Source: Geminicoccus roseus DSM 18922 (GTDB lineage Bacteria; Pseudomonadota; Alphaproteobacteria; Geminicoccales; Geminicoccaceae). From it: a stretch of 64,000 bases of DNA. Of this stretch, positions 51,262 through 60,110 are shown piece after piece (positions within the stretch are counted from its first letter, which is position 1; each line of letters begins with the position of its first letter). The notes beneath the pieces were generated by a model, which was not told where the DNA came from, did not search any database, and worked only from the letters and a program-made list of their open reading frames with translations. Where the stretch lies: NCBI RefSeq assembly GCF_000427665.1, contig NZ_KE386572.1, forward strand, positions 4,774,373 through 4,838,372, written 5' to 3'. Position numbers and translations under genes: made by a program.

Positions 51262-51851
51262 TCGCGAGCAGAGCTCTTCTGGCTGTGGCCCTGGTCGGAC
51301 TGACGCCGTTCGCGCCAGCGTTCGCCCAGGAGAGCAATGGCCTGGCCGGGCACAACTCCAAGCAGCCGATCGAGATCACCTCCGACAGCCTGACGGTAGA
51401 GCAACCCAAGCAACTGGCGACCTTTGCCGGCAATGTTGACGCGGTGCAGGGCGACATGAAGCTGCGCGCCGACCGGCTGCTCGTCCACTACGCCCGCCGC
51501 AGCGATACGGGCGGGGCCGGGGAGAACGGGGCGGGCGCGGATCCCGCCAACAACTCGATCCGGATGATCGAGGCGTTCGGCCGCGTCGTGATCACGTCCC
51601 CGGCCGAGACCGCCCAGGGCAGCCAGGGCGTCTACGACGTCGTGGCGGGCACCATGCAGCTCACCGGCGACGTCGTCCTGACCCGCGGCGAGAACGTGAT
51701 CCGCGGCAATCGCCTCGACATGGACCTCAATTCCGGCCTGTCCAAGGTGACTGGCGGCCAGAAGAGCGAGCGGGTCCGCGCCCTGTTCGCTCCTGGTAGC
51801 GACAGTCCGGCACCTTCTGCCGATGGCAGCCAGGAGAACGACCAGCCGTGA
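51258..51851 (+). CDS. lptA: LPS transport periplasmic protein LptA
   Basis: A 197-aa exported OstA-like protein. Signal peptide ASRALLAVALVGLTPFAPAFA; the jellyroll carries KQPIEITSDSLTVEQPKQLATFAGNVDAVQGDMKLRADRLLVHY (core LATFAGNVDAVQGDM) and GVYDVVAGTMQLTGDVVLTRGENVIRG. It forms the periplasmic bridge for LPS. The TTG start overlaps the lptC stop as TTGA and has GGGAG (51246-51250) seven bases upstream. A Pro/Ser/Asp-rich tail ends the protein. Confidence 0.92.
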   Translation: MIASRALLAVALVGLTPFAPAFAQESNGLAGHNSKQPIEITSDSLTVEQPKQLATFAGNVDAVQGDMKLRADRLLVHYARRSDTGGAGENGAGADPANNSIRMIEAFGRVVITSPAETAQGSQGVYDVVAGTMQLTGDVVLTRGENVIRGNRLDMDLNSGLSKVTGGQKSERVRALFAPGSDSPAPSADGSQENDQP

Positions 51852-52651
51852 GCCTGGCAGCGTCCGACACCCGCTACGGCCGGCAGCACCGGCACCAGCC
51901 CCTCGACGCGGAGCAGCGCGGCCTGCCGCTGTCGGAATTGTCCGCCTACAAGATCGGCAAGCAGTATGGCGGCCGCACCGTCCTGCGCGACGTCAGCCTG
52001 AGGGTCGGCCGGGGCGAGGCGGTGGGTCTTCTGGGACCGAACGGGGCGGGCAAGACCACCTCCTTCTATATCCTGACCGGACTGATCTCGCCCGACTATG
52101 GACAGGTCGTGCTGGACGGCGCCGACGTCACCGACCTGCCCATGTTCCGCCGCGCCCGCCTCGGCGTGGGCTACCTGGCGCAGGAGGCCTCGGTGTTCCG
52201 CGGCATGAGCGTCGAGAGCAACCTGCGCGCGGTGCTGGAACTGGTGGAGCCGAGCCGGCTGCGCCGCGAGGAGATGCTGGACGAACTCCTCGCCGAGTTC
52301 GGGCTGAGCCATCTGCGCCGCGCTCCTGCCCTTGGTCTTTCCGGCGGTGAGCGGCGTCGCGTCGAGATCGCCCGCGCCCTGGCGTCGCAGCCGGGCTTCA
52401 TGCTGCTGGACGAACCGCTCGCCGGCATCGATCCCATCAATGTCGCGGAGATCCGTACCCTGGTCGCGCATCTGAAGGATCGCGGCCTGGGCGTGCTGAT
52501 CACCGATCACAACGTGCGCGACACGCTGGAGATCATCGACCGTGCCTACATCCTGCACGAGGGCCGCGTGATCATGGAGGGTACCCCGGCTTCGATCGTG
52601 GCGGACGAAATGGTCCGCAAGGTTTATCTCGGCGACGATTTCGCCCTGTGA
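51848..52651 (+). CDS. lptB: LPS export ABC transporter ATP-binding protein
   Basis: A 267-aa ATPase that powers LPS extraction. Walker A GPNGAGKTTSFYILTGL at about 61-69, Q-loop YLAQEASVFRGMSV, signature LSGGERRRVEIARAL, Walker B FMLLDEPLAGIDP and switch ITDHNVRDTLEI are typical LptB. About 30 extra N-terminal residues precede the conserved start. GTG start overlapping lptA stop (GTGA). lptFG are not in the window. Confidence 0.97.
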   Translation: MSLAASDTRYGRQHRHQPLDAEQRGLPLSELSAYKIGKQYGGRTVLRDVSLRVGRGEAVGLLGPNGAGKTTSFYILTGLISPDYGQVVLDGADVTDLPMFRRARLGVGYLAQEASVFRGMSVESNLRAVLELVEPSRLRREEMLDELLAEFGLSHLRRAPALGLSGGERRRVEIARALASQPGFMLLDEPLAGIDPINVAEIRTLVAHLKDRGLGVLITDHNVRDTLEIIDRAYILHEGRVIMEGTPASIVADEMVRKVYLGDDFAL

Positions 52652-52709
52652 GCCGCCGGCACCTTCCCACCTTCCGCCGCTTCGCGCGGCCCCTATCCGG
52701 GAGCCGCCG

Positions 52710-54182
52710 ATGAGTGCCGGCATGCGCCTGGAGATGCGCCAGTCGCAGGGACTGGTGATCACCCCGCAGCTGCAGCAGGCGATCAAGCTCCTGCAGCTCT
52801 CCAACATGGAGTTGGACCAGTTCATCCAGCAGGAGCTGGCGGAGAATCCCTTCCTGACCCGTGGCGACGACGGCGTCGCCGAGCGGCAGGCCGAGGCGGC
52901 GCCCGAGCGCGAAGCGCCGCTGGATGGTCGCGCCGAGCCGGTTCCCGAGGCGCCGGCGATCGCCGGCGCCGATGGACCGGATTGGCCCTCCGAGACCGGG
53001 GAGAGCAGCGCCGAAGCCTTCCCTGCCGCCCCGCGCGAGCGCCGTTCGGCGGGCGGGGACGAAGACCTGCCCTCTTTGGAGGCGACCCTCAGCCGGCCGG
53101 TCTCGCTGCGCGAGCACCTCCTTGCCCAGGTGGTGGCCGATGCCGACGACCCGGAGACCCGGTTCATCGCCTGTGCCTTGGTCGAGCGCCTCGACGGGGC
53201 CGGCTACCTCCGCGAGCCGGTCGAGGAGCTCTGCGTCGAGCTGAAAACCGGCCGCGACGTGATCGAGCGGGCCCTGCGAATCGTGCAGGGCCTGGATCCG
53301 GCCGGCGTGGGCGCCCGCGACCTGCGCGAGTGCCTGGCCCTGCAACTACGCGAGCTGAACCGACTCGACCCTGCCATGCAGGCACTGCTCGACCATCTGC
53401 CCGCCCTGGCCCGGGCCGACTTCCCGTCGCTGCTGCGGGCCTGTCAGGTGGATCAGGAGGACCTGCAGGACATGATCGCGGAGATCCGTGCCCTCAACCC
53501 GCGCCCGGGCGCCGCCTTCGATCCGGACCCGGCCCCGGTGGTGTCGCCGGACGTGCATGTCCTGCCGATGCCGGGCGGCAACTGGCGGGTCGAGGTCGAC
53601 CCGCGCACCCTTCCCCGGGTCCTGGCCGACACCGGCTACTACAGCGTGATTTCCAGCAGCGCCGAGGGCCGCAAGGCCAAGGAATACCTGTCCGAGCGCT
53701 GGCAGTCAGCCAACTGGCTGGTCAAGGCGCTCGACCAGCGGGCCCGGACGGTGCTGCGGGTCACCAAGGCGATCTTCCAGCGGCAGAAGGGCTTCCTCAC
53801 CCATGGGCCAGCGCGGCTGCGCCCCTTGGTGCTGCGCGACATCGCGGAAGCGACCGGGCTGCACGAGAGTACGGTAAGCCGGGCCACCAGCGACAAATAC
53901 GTGGGCACGCCCCGGGGTACCTTCGCCCTGAAGTATTTCTTCTCCACCGGCCTCCCCTCGTCGGATGGCGAGAGCAGCGTCAGCGCGGAGGTGATCCGCC
54001 AGCGGATCCGCAAGATGATCGAGCGCGAGACGCCCGACGACATCCTGTCCGACGACAAGCTGGTGCTGCTCCTGGACAAGGAAGGCATGCAGGTGGCGAG
54101 GCGCACCGTGGCGAAGTACCGGGAATCCCTGAACATCGCATCGTCCCTGCAGCGCCGCCGCGCCAAGGCGCTGCACCGCTGA
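52710..54182 (+). CDS. rpoN: RNA polymerase sigma-54 factor
   Basis: A 490-aa sigma factor for enhancer-dependent promoters, often nitrogen-related. Region I is Gln/Leu-rich (RQSQGLVITPQLQQAIKLLQLSNMEL, core ITPQLQQAIKLLQLS). A Pro/Glu/Ala-rich acidic linker (about 55-125) is followed by the core-binding region. The helix-turn-helix includes IAEATGLHESTVSRATSDKYV, and the RpoN box ARRTVAKYRESL is at the C-terminus. GGGAG lies six bases before the ATG. Followed directly by hprK, without the raiA/hpf and ptsN genes often found here. Confidence 0.97.
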   Translation: MSAGMRLEMRQSQGLVITPQLQQAIKLLQLSNMELDQFIQQELAENPFLTRGDDGVAERQAEAAPEREAPLDGRAEPVPEAPAIAGADGPDWPSETGESSAEAFPAAPRERRSAGGDEDLPSLEATLSRPVSLREHLLAQVVADADDPETRFIACALVERLDGAGYLREPVEELCVELKTGRDVIERALRIVQGLDPAGVGARDLRECLALQLRELNRLDPAMQALLDHLPALARADFPSLLRACQVDQEDLQDMIAEIRALNPRPGAAFDPDPAPVVSPDVHVLPMPGGNWRVEVDPRTLPRVLADTGYYSVISSSAEGRKAKEYLSERWQSANWLVKALDQRARTVLRVTKAIFQRQKGFLTHGPARLRPLVLRDIAEATGLHESTVSRATSDKYVGTPRGTFALKYFFSTGLPSSDGESSVSAEVIRQRIRKMIERETPDDILSDDKLVLLLDKEGMQVARRTVAKYRESLNIASSLQRRRAKALHR

Positions 54183-54202
54183 GCGGCGGCCAGTCCCGGC
54201 CG

Positions 54203-54625
54203 GTGCTGCATGCCTCCTGCGTCCGGCTGCACGGTCGCGGGGTCCTGATCCAGGGCGCGTCCGGAACCGGCAAGTCCCGCCTGTGCGCCGCCCTTCTCGG
54301 CCAGGGCGGCTGGCTGGTGGCCGATGACGCCGTTCGGCTGGAGAACCGGCAAGGAAGTCTCCTGGCGCACCGGCCGGACACGATCGCCGGCCATCTGGAG
54401 CTCCGCTACCTGGGACTGGCGGTCGTACCCTCCCTGGCCTGTACAAGGCTCCATCTCGTCGTCATGCTGACACCGTCCGCACCTATCGAGCGCTTGCCGG
54501 CGCCACGTGTCGCCGGCATTCTTGGAGTCGTGCTTCCCTTGATCACCATCGCGCCGGATGCAATCGACCAGGCCGGCGCCCATGTGCCGGCCGCCATGGC
54601 TCGCCTTATCCGCGAGGTCCCATGA
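54203..54625 (+). CDS. hprK: HPr kinase/phosphorylase, short alphaproteobacterial form
   Basis: A ~140-aa single-domain HprK that phosphorylates HPr on a serine. It has HASCVRLHGRGVLIQGASGTGKSRL with Walker A GASGTGKS at 18-25, and VADDAVRLE. It ends at AMARLIREVP and lacks the N-terminal domain of Firmicutes enzymes. The start is uncertain: GTG at 54203 begins VLHASC, but relatives carry about ten residues ahead of HASC. A CTG at 54179 would supply them and overlaps the rpoN stop as CTGA, with AAGG (54165-54168) ten bases away. The stop overlaps rapZ (ATGA). Target HPr is at 55948. Confidence 0.85.
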   Translation: MLHASCVRLHGRGVLIQGASGTGKSRLCAALLGQGGWLVADDAVRLENRQGSLLAHRPDTIAGHLELRYLGLAVVPSLACTRLHLVVMLTPSAPIERLPAPRVAGILGVVLPLITIAPDAIDQAGAHVPAAMARLIREVP

Positions 54626-55518
54626 ACCGCATCGTCATTGTCACCGGGATGGCCGGCGCCGGCCGCACCACCGCCCTGAAGGTCCTGGAGGATCTGGGCC
54701 TGGAGGCAGTCGACAACCTGCCGATCGGACTTCTGCGCAAGCTGGTTCAGACCGTCGACCCTCTGGAGACCGATCTGGCGATCGGCATCGACCCACGCTC
54801 GCGCACCTTCGACGTCGAGGCGCTGATCACCCGGCTGGAGCGGCTGCGCGGCTCCGGCGTGGCCGAGATCCGCCTCCTGTTCCTGGACTGCGACGACGAG
54901 GTCCTGCGCCGGCGGTTCAGCGAGACCAGGCGCCGCCATCCGCTCGCCTTCGACCGCTCCCTCGAGGATGGAATCGCCCATGAACGGCAGATCCTGGCGC
55001 GAGTGCGCGAGATGGCCGACCACATCATCGATACCAGCGCGCTTACCGCGGCCGACCTGAAGCGGGTGATTTCCGGCCATTTCGACGCGGCCGAAGGTCA
55101 GCGGCTGGCGATCCACGTCATGTCGTTCTCGTTCCGCAATGGCCTGCCGCGCGAGGCGGACCTGGTGTTCGACGTGCGTTTCCTGCGCAATCCCCATTAT
55201 GACCGGGACCTGCGCCCGATGACTGGGCTGGACCAGCCCGTCCAGGAATACGTGGCCGATGACCTGGACTTCGCGTCCTTCATGGAGCGACTGGTGAATC
55301 TGCTTCTGCCCCTGCTTCCGCGCTACCGTGCCGAAGGCAAGTCGTACCTGACCATCGCGGTCGGCTGCACCGGCGGAAAGCACCGCTCGGTGTTCGTGGC
55401 CGAATCGCTTTCGGCCCAGCTGAGGGAGGCTGGCTGGGTGGTCGGCGCGCACCACCGCGACATTCCACGCACCGGCGCCACTATCGAGCAGTTGCGCGCG
55501 ATCGAGGGACAGCCATGA
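54622..55518 (+). CDS. rapZ: RNase adapter protein RapZ
   Basis: A 298-aa nucleotide-binding protein. The N-terminal P-loop is GMAGAGRTTALKVLEDLGLEAVDNLP; Arg replaces the usual Lys (R15), a substitution I recall as common in alphaproteobacterial members. The C-terminal regulatory domain has FDVRFLRNPHYDRDLRPMTG and VGCTGGKHRSVFVAESL. In E. coli RapZ senses glucosamine-6-phosphate and directs sRNA decay; here it sits in a PTS-Ntr operon, as in Rhizobiales. Starts and ends in ATGA overlaps with hprK and the EIIA gene. Confidence 0.95.
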   Translation: MNRIVIVTGMAGAGRTTALKVLEDLGLEAVDNLPIGLLRKLVQTVDPLETDLAIGIDPRSRTFDVEALITRLERLRGSGVAEIRLLFLDCDDEVLRRRFSETRRRHPLAFDRSLEDGIAHERQILARVREMADHIIDTSALTAADLKRVISGHFDAAEGQRLAIHVMSFSFRNGLPREADLVFDVRFLRNPHYDRDLRPMTGLDQPVQEYVADDLDFASFMERLVNLLLPLLPRYRAEGKSYLTIAVGCTGGKHRSVFVAESLSAQLREAGWVVGAHHRDIPRTGATIEQLRAIEGQP

Positions 55519-55922
55519 TCGGCTTGGTGATCGTCACCCATGGCCATCTCGCGGACGAGTTCGTGTCGGCGATGGAGCATGTGGTGGGGCCGCAGCAGAA
55601 CGTTGCGGCGATCTCGATCGGGCCGGACGACGACATCGAGCGCCGCCGGGTCGATATCGTGGCTGCGGTCAAGAAGGTCGACACCGGGAACGGCGTGATC
55701 ATGCTGACCGACATGTTCGGCGGCACGCCTTCCAATCTCGCGATCTCGATCACCGACCGGCCGCAGGTCGAGGTGATCTGCGGCATCAACCTGCCGATGC
55801 TGATCAAGCTCGCCATGGTGCGCTCGACCGAGACCCTCCCGCAGGCGATCAGGAGCGGCCAGGAGGCCGGGCGCAAGTACATCCAGGTGGCCAGCCAGAT
55901 CCTGTCCGGCGAGAAGAGCTGA
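55515..55922 (+). CDS. PTS EIIA, mannose type (EIIA-Man / PtsM)
   Basis: A 135-aa phosphocarrier. IGLVIVTHGHLADEFVSAMEHVVG has the phosphorylated histidine (H9), and TDMFGGTPSNLAIS is the conserved second block. No EIIB/C/D is next to it, so it is likely a regulatory PTS component receiving phosphate from HPr rather than a sugar importer. ATGA overlap with rapZ; HPr follows after 25 bases. Confidence 0.93.
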   Translation: MIGLVIVTHGHLADEFVSAMEHVVGPQQNVAAISIGPDDDIERRRVDIVAAVKKVDTGNGVIMLTDMFGGTPSNLAISITDRPQVEVICGINLPMLIKLAMVRSTETLPQAIRSGQEAGRKYIQVASQILSGEKS

Positions 55923-55947
55923 ACGCGAAGAGGCAGGCGGGACCCAA

Positions 55948-56265
55948 GTGAGCAGCAGCCAGGATAACAGCGGCACGGCGAACAGCCCTCGGGCGCAGGG
56001 CGGAACCGCGCTCGAGGTCCGGGTATGCAATGCCCGCGGCCTCCACGCCCGGGCGGCGGCCAAGCTGGTCCGGATGGCCGACACGTTCGACGCGGTCGTG
56101 GTGGTCGCCAAGGACGATGCCGAGGTCACCGCCACCTCGATCCTTGGCCTGATGATGCTGGGCGCCTCGATGGGTTCCATCCTTCGGGTGAGCGCCCGCG
56201 GAGCCGAGGCCGACCGGGCACTGCACGCCATCGCCAGCCTGATCCAGCGCGGCTTCGACGAGTAG
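55948..56265 (+). CDS. HPr-family phosphocarrier protein
   Basis: A 105-aa HPr with about 20 extra N-terminal residues. LEVRVCNARGLHARAAAKLVRMA places the phosphorylated histidine at H33; TATSILGLMMLGASMGS contains the HprK serine (S64). It links EI to the EIIA and is probably serine-phosphorylated by the HprK encoded upstream. The start is GTG with GGCGGGA upstream. In many Alphaproteobacteria ahcY follows directly; here ahcY is 6.9 kb away. Confidence 0.95.
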   Translation: MSSSQDNSGTANSPRAQGGTALEVRVCNARGLHARAAAKLVRMADTFDAVVVVAKDDAEVTATSILGLMMLGASMGSILRVSARGAEADRALHAIASLIQRGFDE

Positions 56266-57476
56266 GGAGGGCCAGGACACCCGGTCCCACGGCAGGACCG
56301 GAACTGGAGCAACCGTCCCTGGCCAGTGCGCCGTGCCAACATGGATTGGCCGCCCCGGGCAGCCTGCTTACTATCTCGCGAACTCCCGGTCGATGTAGTG
56401 TCACGGCTGATCTGGGGTGGACCTGCCTCGCGGGCGACGGCTTGCCAAGCGCAGGCCACATCCTCGGACAGCGGCCTGATGCTTGGACTGCCCTCCTCGC
56501 GATGCTCCTGGGTCCTCACCCTTCGACAAGGCCGGCGACCAGGACGTTCCTGTGCCAAGCGTCGAGAACAGGCGATGACGGGCTTCATCCGTCCGGTTCT
56601 CGTGACCGTCATCCGCAGCCGCTCTGCGATGCGGGCCTCATTGCCATGTCCCGCATGCGCCCATTGCTATGCGGCCGGCCGGTTAGTTCACGGTGCCGGC
56701 CGTGATGCCGGACGAACACGGCCGTGTGCATCGAGCCGCCCAGATGGACGCGCCGCATCGAGGACTCTGGACCGATGACATCTCCAGGCCTTTCCCGCCC
56801 ACCTCAAGCTGCCTCCGGTCAGCGTAGCCGCGACCAAGCTACCCTCAGCGTCCGGATCCCGTTGGGTCGCTCCCATGATCTCGACGGTTCCAGAGCAGCG
56901 ATGGGCTGTCGGGCTGCAGCTTCGCGCGGTCACGGCCGAGCCGGCCATCCCTGCTCCGGGCGAATGCCTGAGGGCTTTTCACGAAAGAGCCGAAGGACGC
57001 GACGGAATTGTGGTTCAGGGCGGGCTGCAAGTCGGCCTGTCCATCCCATGCTGCGGACTGCCTGCCGCTGAAGTCGGACCATGCTTCAGTAACGCGCTGC
57101 TCACGCCAAGTTGATCGCTGGCATGGCCGATCAGGCGGCTTGGGGCAGGAGTGTTTCTTGTGGTTTGGCCTGCGTCCTGCCATTCCTCGCAACACCACGA
57201 CTGGTAGATCGTCAATCCGAGTGAGGAACCGCAAGTAAAGGTCTAATAACGCCTGTTTCTCATTCGCAGATCCACGACTTGCGCCGATGTTTCTCGGGCT
57301 CAAGTGGCCAGCTGCGATGGGGATCGACTTTCCTCGCTGGAGCAGATCAGGGCTGTTCGCGCGGGGATCTTCGGTCTGAAGCCCGTCGAGTTCCTTCCGC
57401 ACGTCTCCGCTTCGGTGAGGTCGGCTCTCCGACCTCCTGGTCAATCTCCCCTCGAATCCCATCACAGGACACGTTC
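56266..57476. other. 1.2 kb gene-poor region
   Basis: Several open frames cross this stretch on both strands but none shows a domain, ribosome site and consistent composition together. Stop codons are more frequent, and bases 57100-57290 are less GC-rich than the surroundings. It may contain decayed genes. I see no tRNA or insertion-sequence signature. Confidence 0.5.
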
Positions 57477-58628
57477 ATGGCGCTGATCTATGGCACTCCC
57501 GGTGACGAAAAGGACCCGCCGATTCCCGGTACGCCGGAAGCGGACGAGATCCATGCCCTGGACGGCACCGACCGGATCAAGGGCGGCGATGGCAATGACC
57601 TCCTGTTCGGCGAGGCGGGCGATGATCTCCTGCTGAACGGCGAGGCCGGCGACGACGTCATCTTTGGCGGCGTGGGCGACGACACCGGAATGTACGGGGC
57701 CGGGGGCGACGACACGATCGACGGCCAGCACGGCAACGACGACATGTATGGCAACAACGGCGACGACGTCCTGCGCGGCGGCGACGGCCTGGACCGCATG
57801 TTCGGCGGTGACCGCGACGACGTCATCATCGGCGGCGAGGGCGATGATCGCGCCTATGGCGGGAGTGGCAGCGACATCATCTCGGGCGGCGGCGGCAACG
57901 ACCGCGCCTGGGGCGATCGCGACGCTGCCAACCTGCCGCCCACGGAAGGGGGATCCGACCGGATCTTCACCGGTGACGGCGACGACCTGATCTATGGCGA
58001 GTTCGGTGACGACAACATCGACGGCGGCAGCGGCGACGACCTGATCTATGGCGGCAGCGTCGAACTGCTGACCGAGACGGGCAACGACGTCGGCACCGGC
58101 GGCGACGGCAACGACACGATCAACGCCGGCGACGGCGACGACCGCTTCTTCGGTGCGGTCGGCGACGACATCCTCAACGGCGAGGCCGGCAATGACGGCC
58201 TGTTCGGCGGGCTCGGCAACGACACCGTCGATGGCGGCGATGGCAACGACGAGCTGGACGGCAAGCAGGGCGACGACACCCTGCTGGGCGGGCTCGGCGA
58301 CGACCGGATGACCGGCGGCGACGGCAACGACATCCTGGACGGCGGCGACGGCATCGACACGCTGATCGGCCAGGGCGGCAACGACACCATGACCGGTGGT
58401 GCTGGCGCCGACACGTTCGTGGTGCTGCGCGCCGAGGGCGAGGCCGACACCATCACCGACTTCGAGGTGGGATCCGACCTGATCGCGCTGCGCGGCCCGG
58501 ACAACACCGTGCAGAACGCCATCGCCAACGCGACCGTGGTCGACGGCAGCACCGTGCTCGATCTCGGCCTCAACCACACCGTGACGCTCACCGGCGTCAC
58601 CGGCGTGGACACGAGCTGGTTCGGCTGA
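57477..58628 (+). CDS. RTX (hemolysin-type calcium-binding repeat) protein
   Basis: A 383-aa, strongly acidic protein made almost wholly of GGxGxDxUx nonapeptide repeats from about residue 30 to 310, for example GGDGNDLLFGEAGDD and GGLGNDTVDGGDGND. Such repeats bind calcium and fold into beta-rolls outside the cell. The tail (TFVVLRAEGEADTITDFEVGSDLIAL, core DTITDFEVGSD) is the usual pre-secretion region of type I exported proteins. There is no N-terminal signal peptide. No enzyme domain is present, so it may be a surface or matrix protein. The ATG has AGGA (57465-57468) eight bases upstream. No type I exporter genes are in the window. Confidence 0.9.
   Translation: MALIYGTPGDEKDPPIPGTPEADEIHALDGTDRIKGGDGNDLLFGEAGDDLLLNGEAGDDVIFGGVGDDTGMYGAGGDDTIDGQHGNDDMYGNNGDDVLRGGDGLDRMFGGDRDDVIIGGEGDDRAYGGSGSDIISGGGGNDRAWGDRDAANLPPTEGGSDRIFTGDGDDLIYGEFGDDNIDGGSGDDLIYGGSVELLTETGNDVGTGGDGNDTINAGDGDDRFFGAVGDDILNGEAGNDGLFGGLGNDTVDGGDGNDELDGKQGDDTLLGGLGDDRMTGGDGNDILDGGDGIDTLIGQGGNDTMTGGAGADTFVVLRAEGEADTITDFEVGSDLIALRGPDNTVQNAIANATVVDGSTVLDLGLNHTVTLTGVTGVDTSWFG
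57570..58400 (+). repeat. Coding repeat array for RTX nonapeptides
   Basis: Degenerate ~27-base units rich in GGCGAC and GGCAACGAC run through the gene. The periodicity is that of the nine-residue calcium-binding repeat and explains the repetitive DNA; it is not a CRISPR or tandem satellite. Confidence 0.85.
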
Positions 58629-58660
58629 ACGTTCCGGCATGACCTTTTGAGCCAGGTCCC

Positions 58661-58690
58661 CAGCCGTCCTGCGGCTGGAGGCCGTTTTTC
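58661..58690 (+). terminator. Rho-independent terminator after the RTX gene
   Basis: CCAGCCG (58661-58667) pairs with CGGCTGG (58673-58679) over a five-base loop, followed by AGGCCG and five T residues (58686-58690). It ends the RTX transcript just before the convergent MFS gene. Confidence 0.75.
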
Positions 58691-58720
58691 CTATCCCGAT
58701 GCCATGGCGACCGGCCGGAC

Positions 58721-59872
58721 CTAGACGCGCAGGAGCCGGCCACTTGCAGCGACGCCCAGCAACAGGACGGCGATGGCCAGGAACGCTGCAGGCAGGCTGA
58801 CGACGTGGGCGACCAGCCCGATCGCAGCCGGACCGGCCAGGATGCCGGCATAGCCGAGCGTGGTGATCGCTGGCACGGCAACATGCTCCGGCATGACATC
58901 CTGGCGACCCACGGCGCTGTAGAGCACCGGCACGATGTTGGAGCAGCCCGCACCGACCAGGGCCCAGCCGGCAAGGGCAGCTTCCCAGGCCGGCACCAAC
59001 GTGGCGACTGCCAGCCCGGATGCGGCCAGCAGCCCGCCCAAGGTGATCACCAGCTTGCCGCCCAGCCGCCGCACGATCGAATCACCCAGAAGGCGGCCGA
59101 CCGTCATGGTCAATGCGAACACCGCATAGCCCAGTCCGGCATGGGACGGCTCGACCCCGCTCACGCTGGTCAGGAACACCGCGCTCCAGTCCAGCACCGC
59201 GCCCTCGGTCAGGAAGGTGATGAAGCAGAGAATGCCGATGAACAGTACCACGCCATGCGGGATCGCAAACGGTGGACCATCGCCGCTGCCACCGTAGCGA
59301 AGCAAATGCGGGGTTGCCGTGATGGTGGCGGCCAGGATCACGGCGACCACCGCCAGGATCGCCGCCAGCGGCGAGGCGCCAAGTGTCAGGAGCAGGCTGA
59401 CCCCGCCTGCCCCCAGGATGCCGCCGACGCTGAACAGGCCGTGAAAGCCGGACATCATCGCCCGGCCGCTGGCCCGCTCGACGATCACCGCCTGGATGTT
59501 GATCACGCAGTCGAGCCCGCCGACGCCGGCGCCGAAGGCGAACAGGGTGGCCATCAGCAGTGGAAAGCTCGAGATCGTCGCCAGGAGCGGCAAGGTCAGG
59601 CAGATCAGCGCCGTCGCCAGCAGGAGGACCAGGCGGCAGCCGAACCGAGCCGCCATGGCGCCCGCGATCGGCATCGCCAGGATCGAGCCGCCGCCCAGCC
59701 CCAGGAGCAGCAGGCCGAGCGCACCCTCGCCCAGCCCGGTGCGCTCTTGTGCGAACGGGACCAGCGGCGCCCACGCGGCCATGGCAAACCCGGCGACGAA
59801 GAAGGTGATCCGCGTCGAAAGCTGTTCCGGTGGCCCGGGAAGGACCGGAGCGCGGATATGGACCGAAGCCAT
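58721..59872 (-). CDS. MFS transporter
   Basis: A 383-aa, twelve-helix major facilitator. Early helices read ITFFVAGFAMAAWAPLVPFAQERTGLGEG (core WAPLVPFAQERTGL) and the loop after helix 2 has GAMAARFGCRL, the usual basic loop. FHGLFSVGGILGAG and GDSIVRRLGGK follow. The pattern resembles the YbjJ/FucP-like group of small MFS proteins; substrate unknown. The ATG at 59872 gives MASVHIRAP; an earlier start is possible, and no strong ribosome site is seen. Convergent with the RTX gene. Confidence 0.88.
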   Translation of the reverse strand: MASVHIRAPVLPGPPEQLSTRITFFVAGFAMAAWAPLVPFAQERTGLGEGALGLLLLGLGGGSILAMPIAGAMAARFGCRLVLLLATALICLTLPLLATISSFPLLMATLFAFGAGVGGLDCVINIQAVIVERASGRAMMSGFHGLFSVGGILGAGGVSLLLTLGASPLAAILAVVAVILAATITATPHLLRYGGSGDGPPFAIPHGVVLFIGILCFITFLTEGAVLDWSAVFLTSVSGVEPSHAGLGYAVFALTMTVGRLLGDSIVRRLGGKLVITLGGLLAASGLAVATLVPAWEAALAGWALVGAGCSNIVPVLYSAVGRQDVMPEHVAVPAITTLGYAGILAGPAAIGLVAHVVSLPAAFLAIAVLLLGVAASGRLLRV

Positions 59873-60110
59873 CGGAAACGCCTTGGGACGAGATGAAGGA
59901 ACAGGCGCCACTGCGCGCCACGGTTGGCACGGGCAGCAATGCGTACGCCCAGTCCTGACGGGCGGCGGCGATTCCGGCAATGGGACACGGCGCCAAGGCC
60001 GGAAGTATCATCTTAGGCAGCATCGCCAGCCTCGCACTGCGGGATGGCCCGCCGCCAAAGCCACGGGCACATACTCCCACGAAGCTATGCCCTGTTGCGC
60101 TGGTTGAACG

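Noticed and set aside
57570-58400. Periodic DNA repeats resembling a tandem or CRISPR-like array
   Set aside because: Period and content are explained by the RTX nonapeptide coding repeats; there are no unique spacers.
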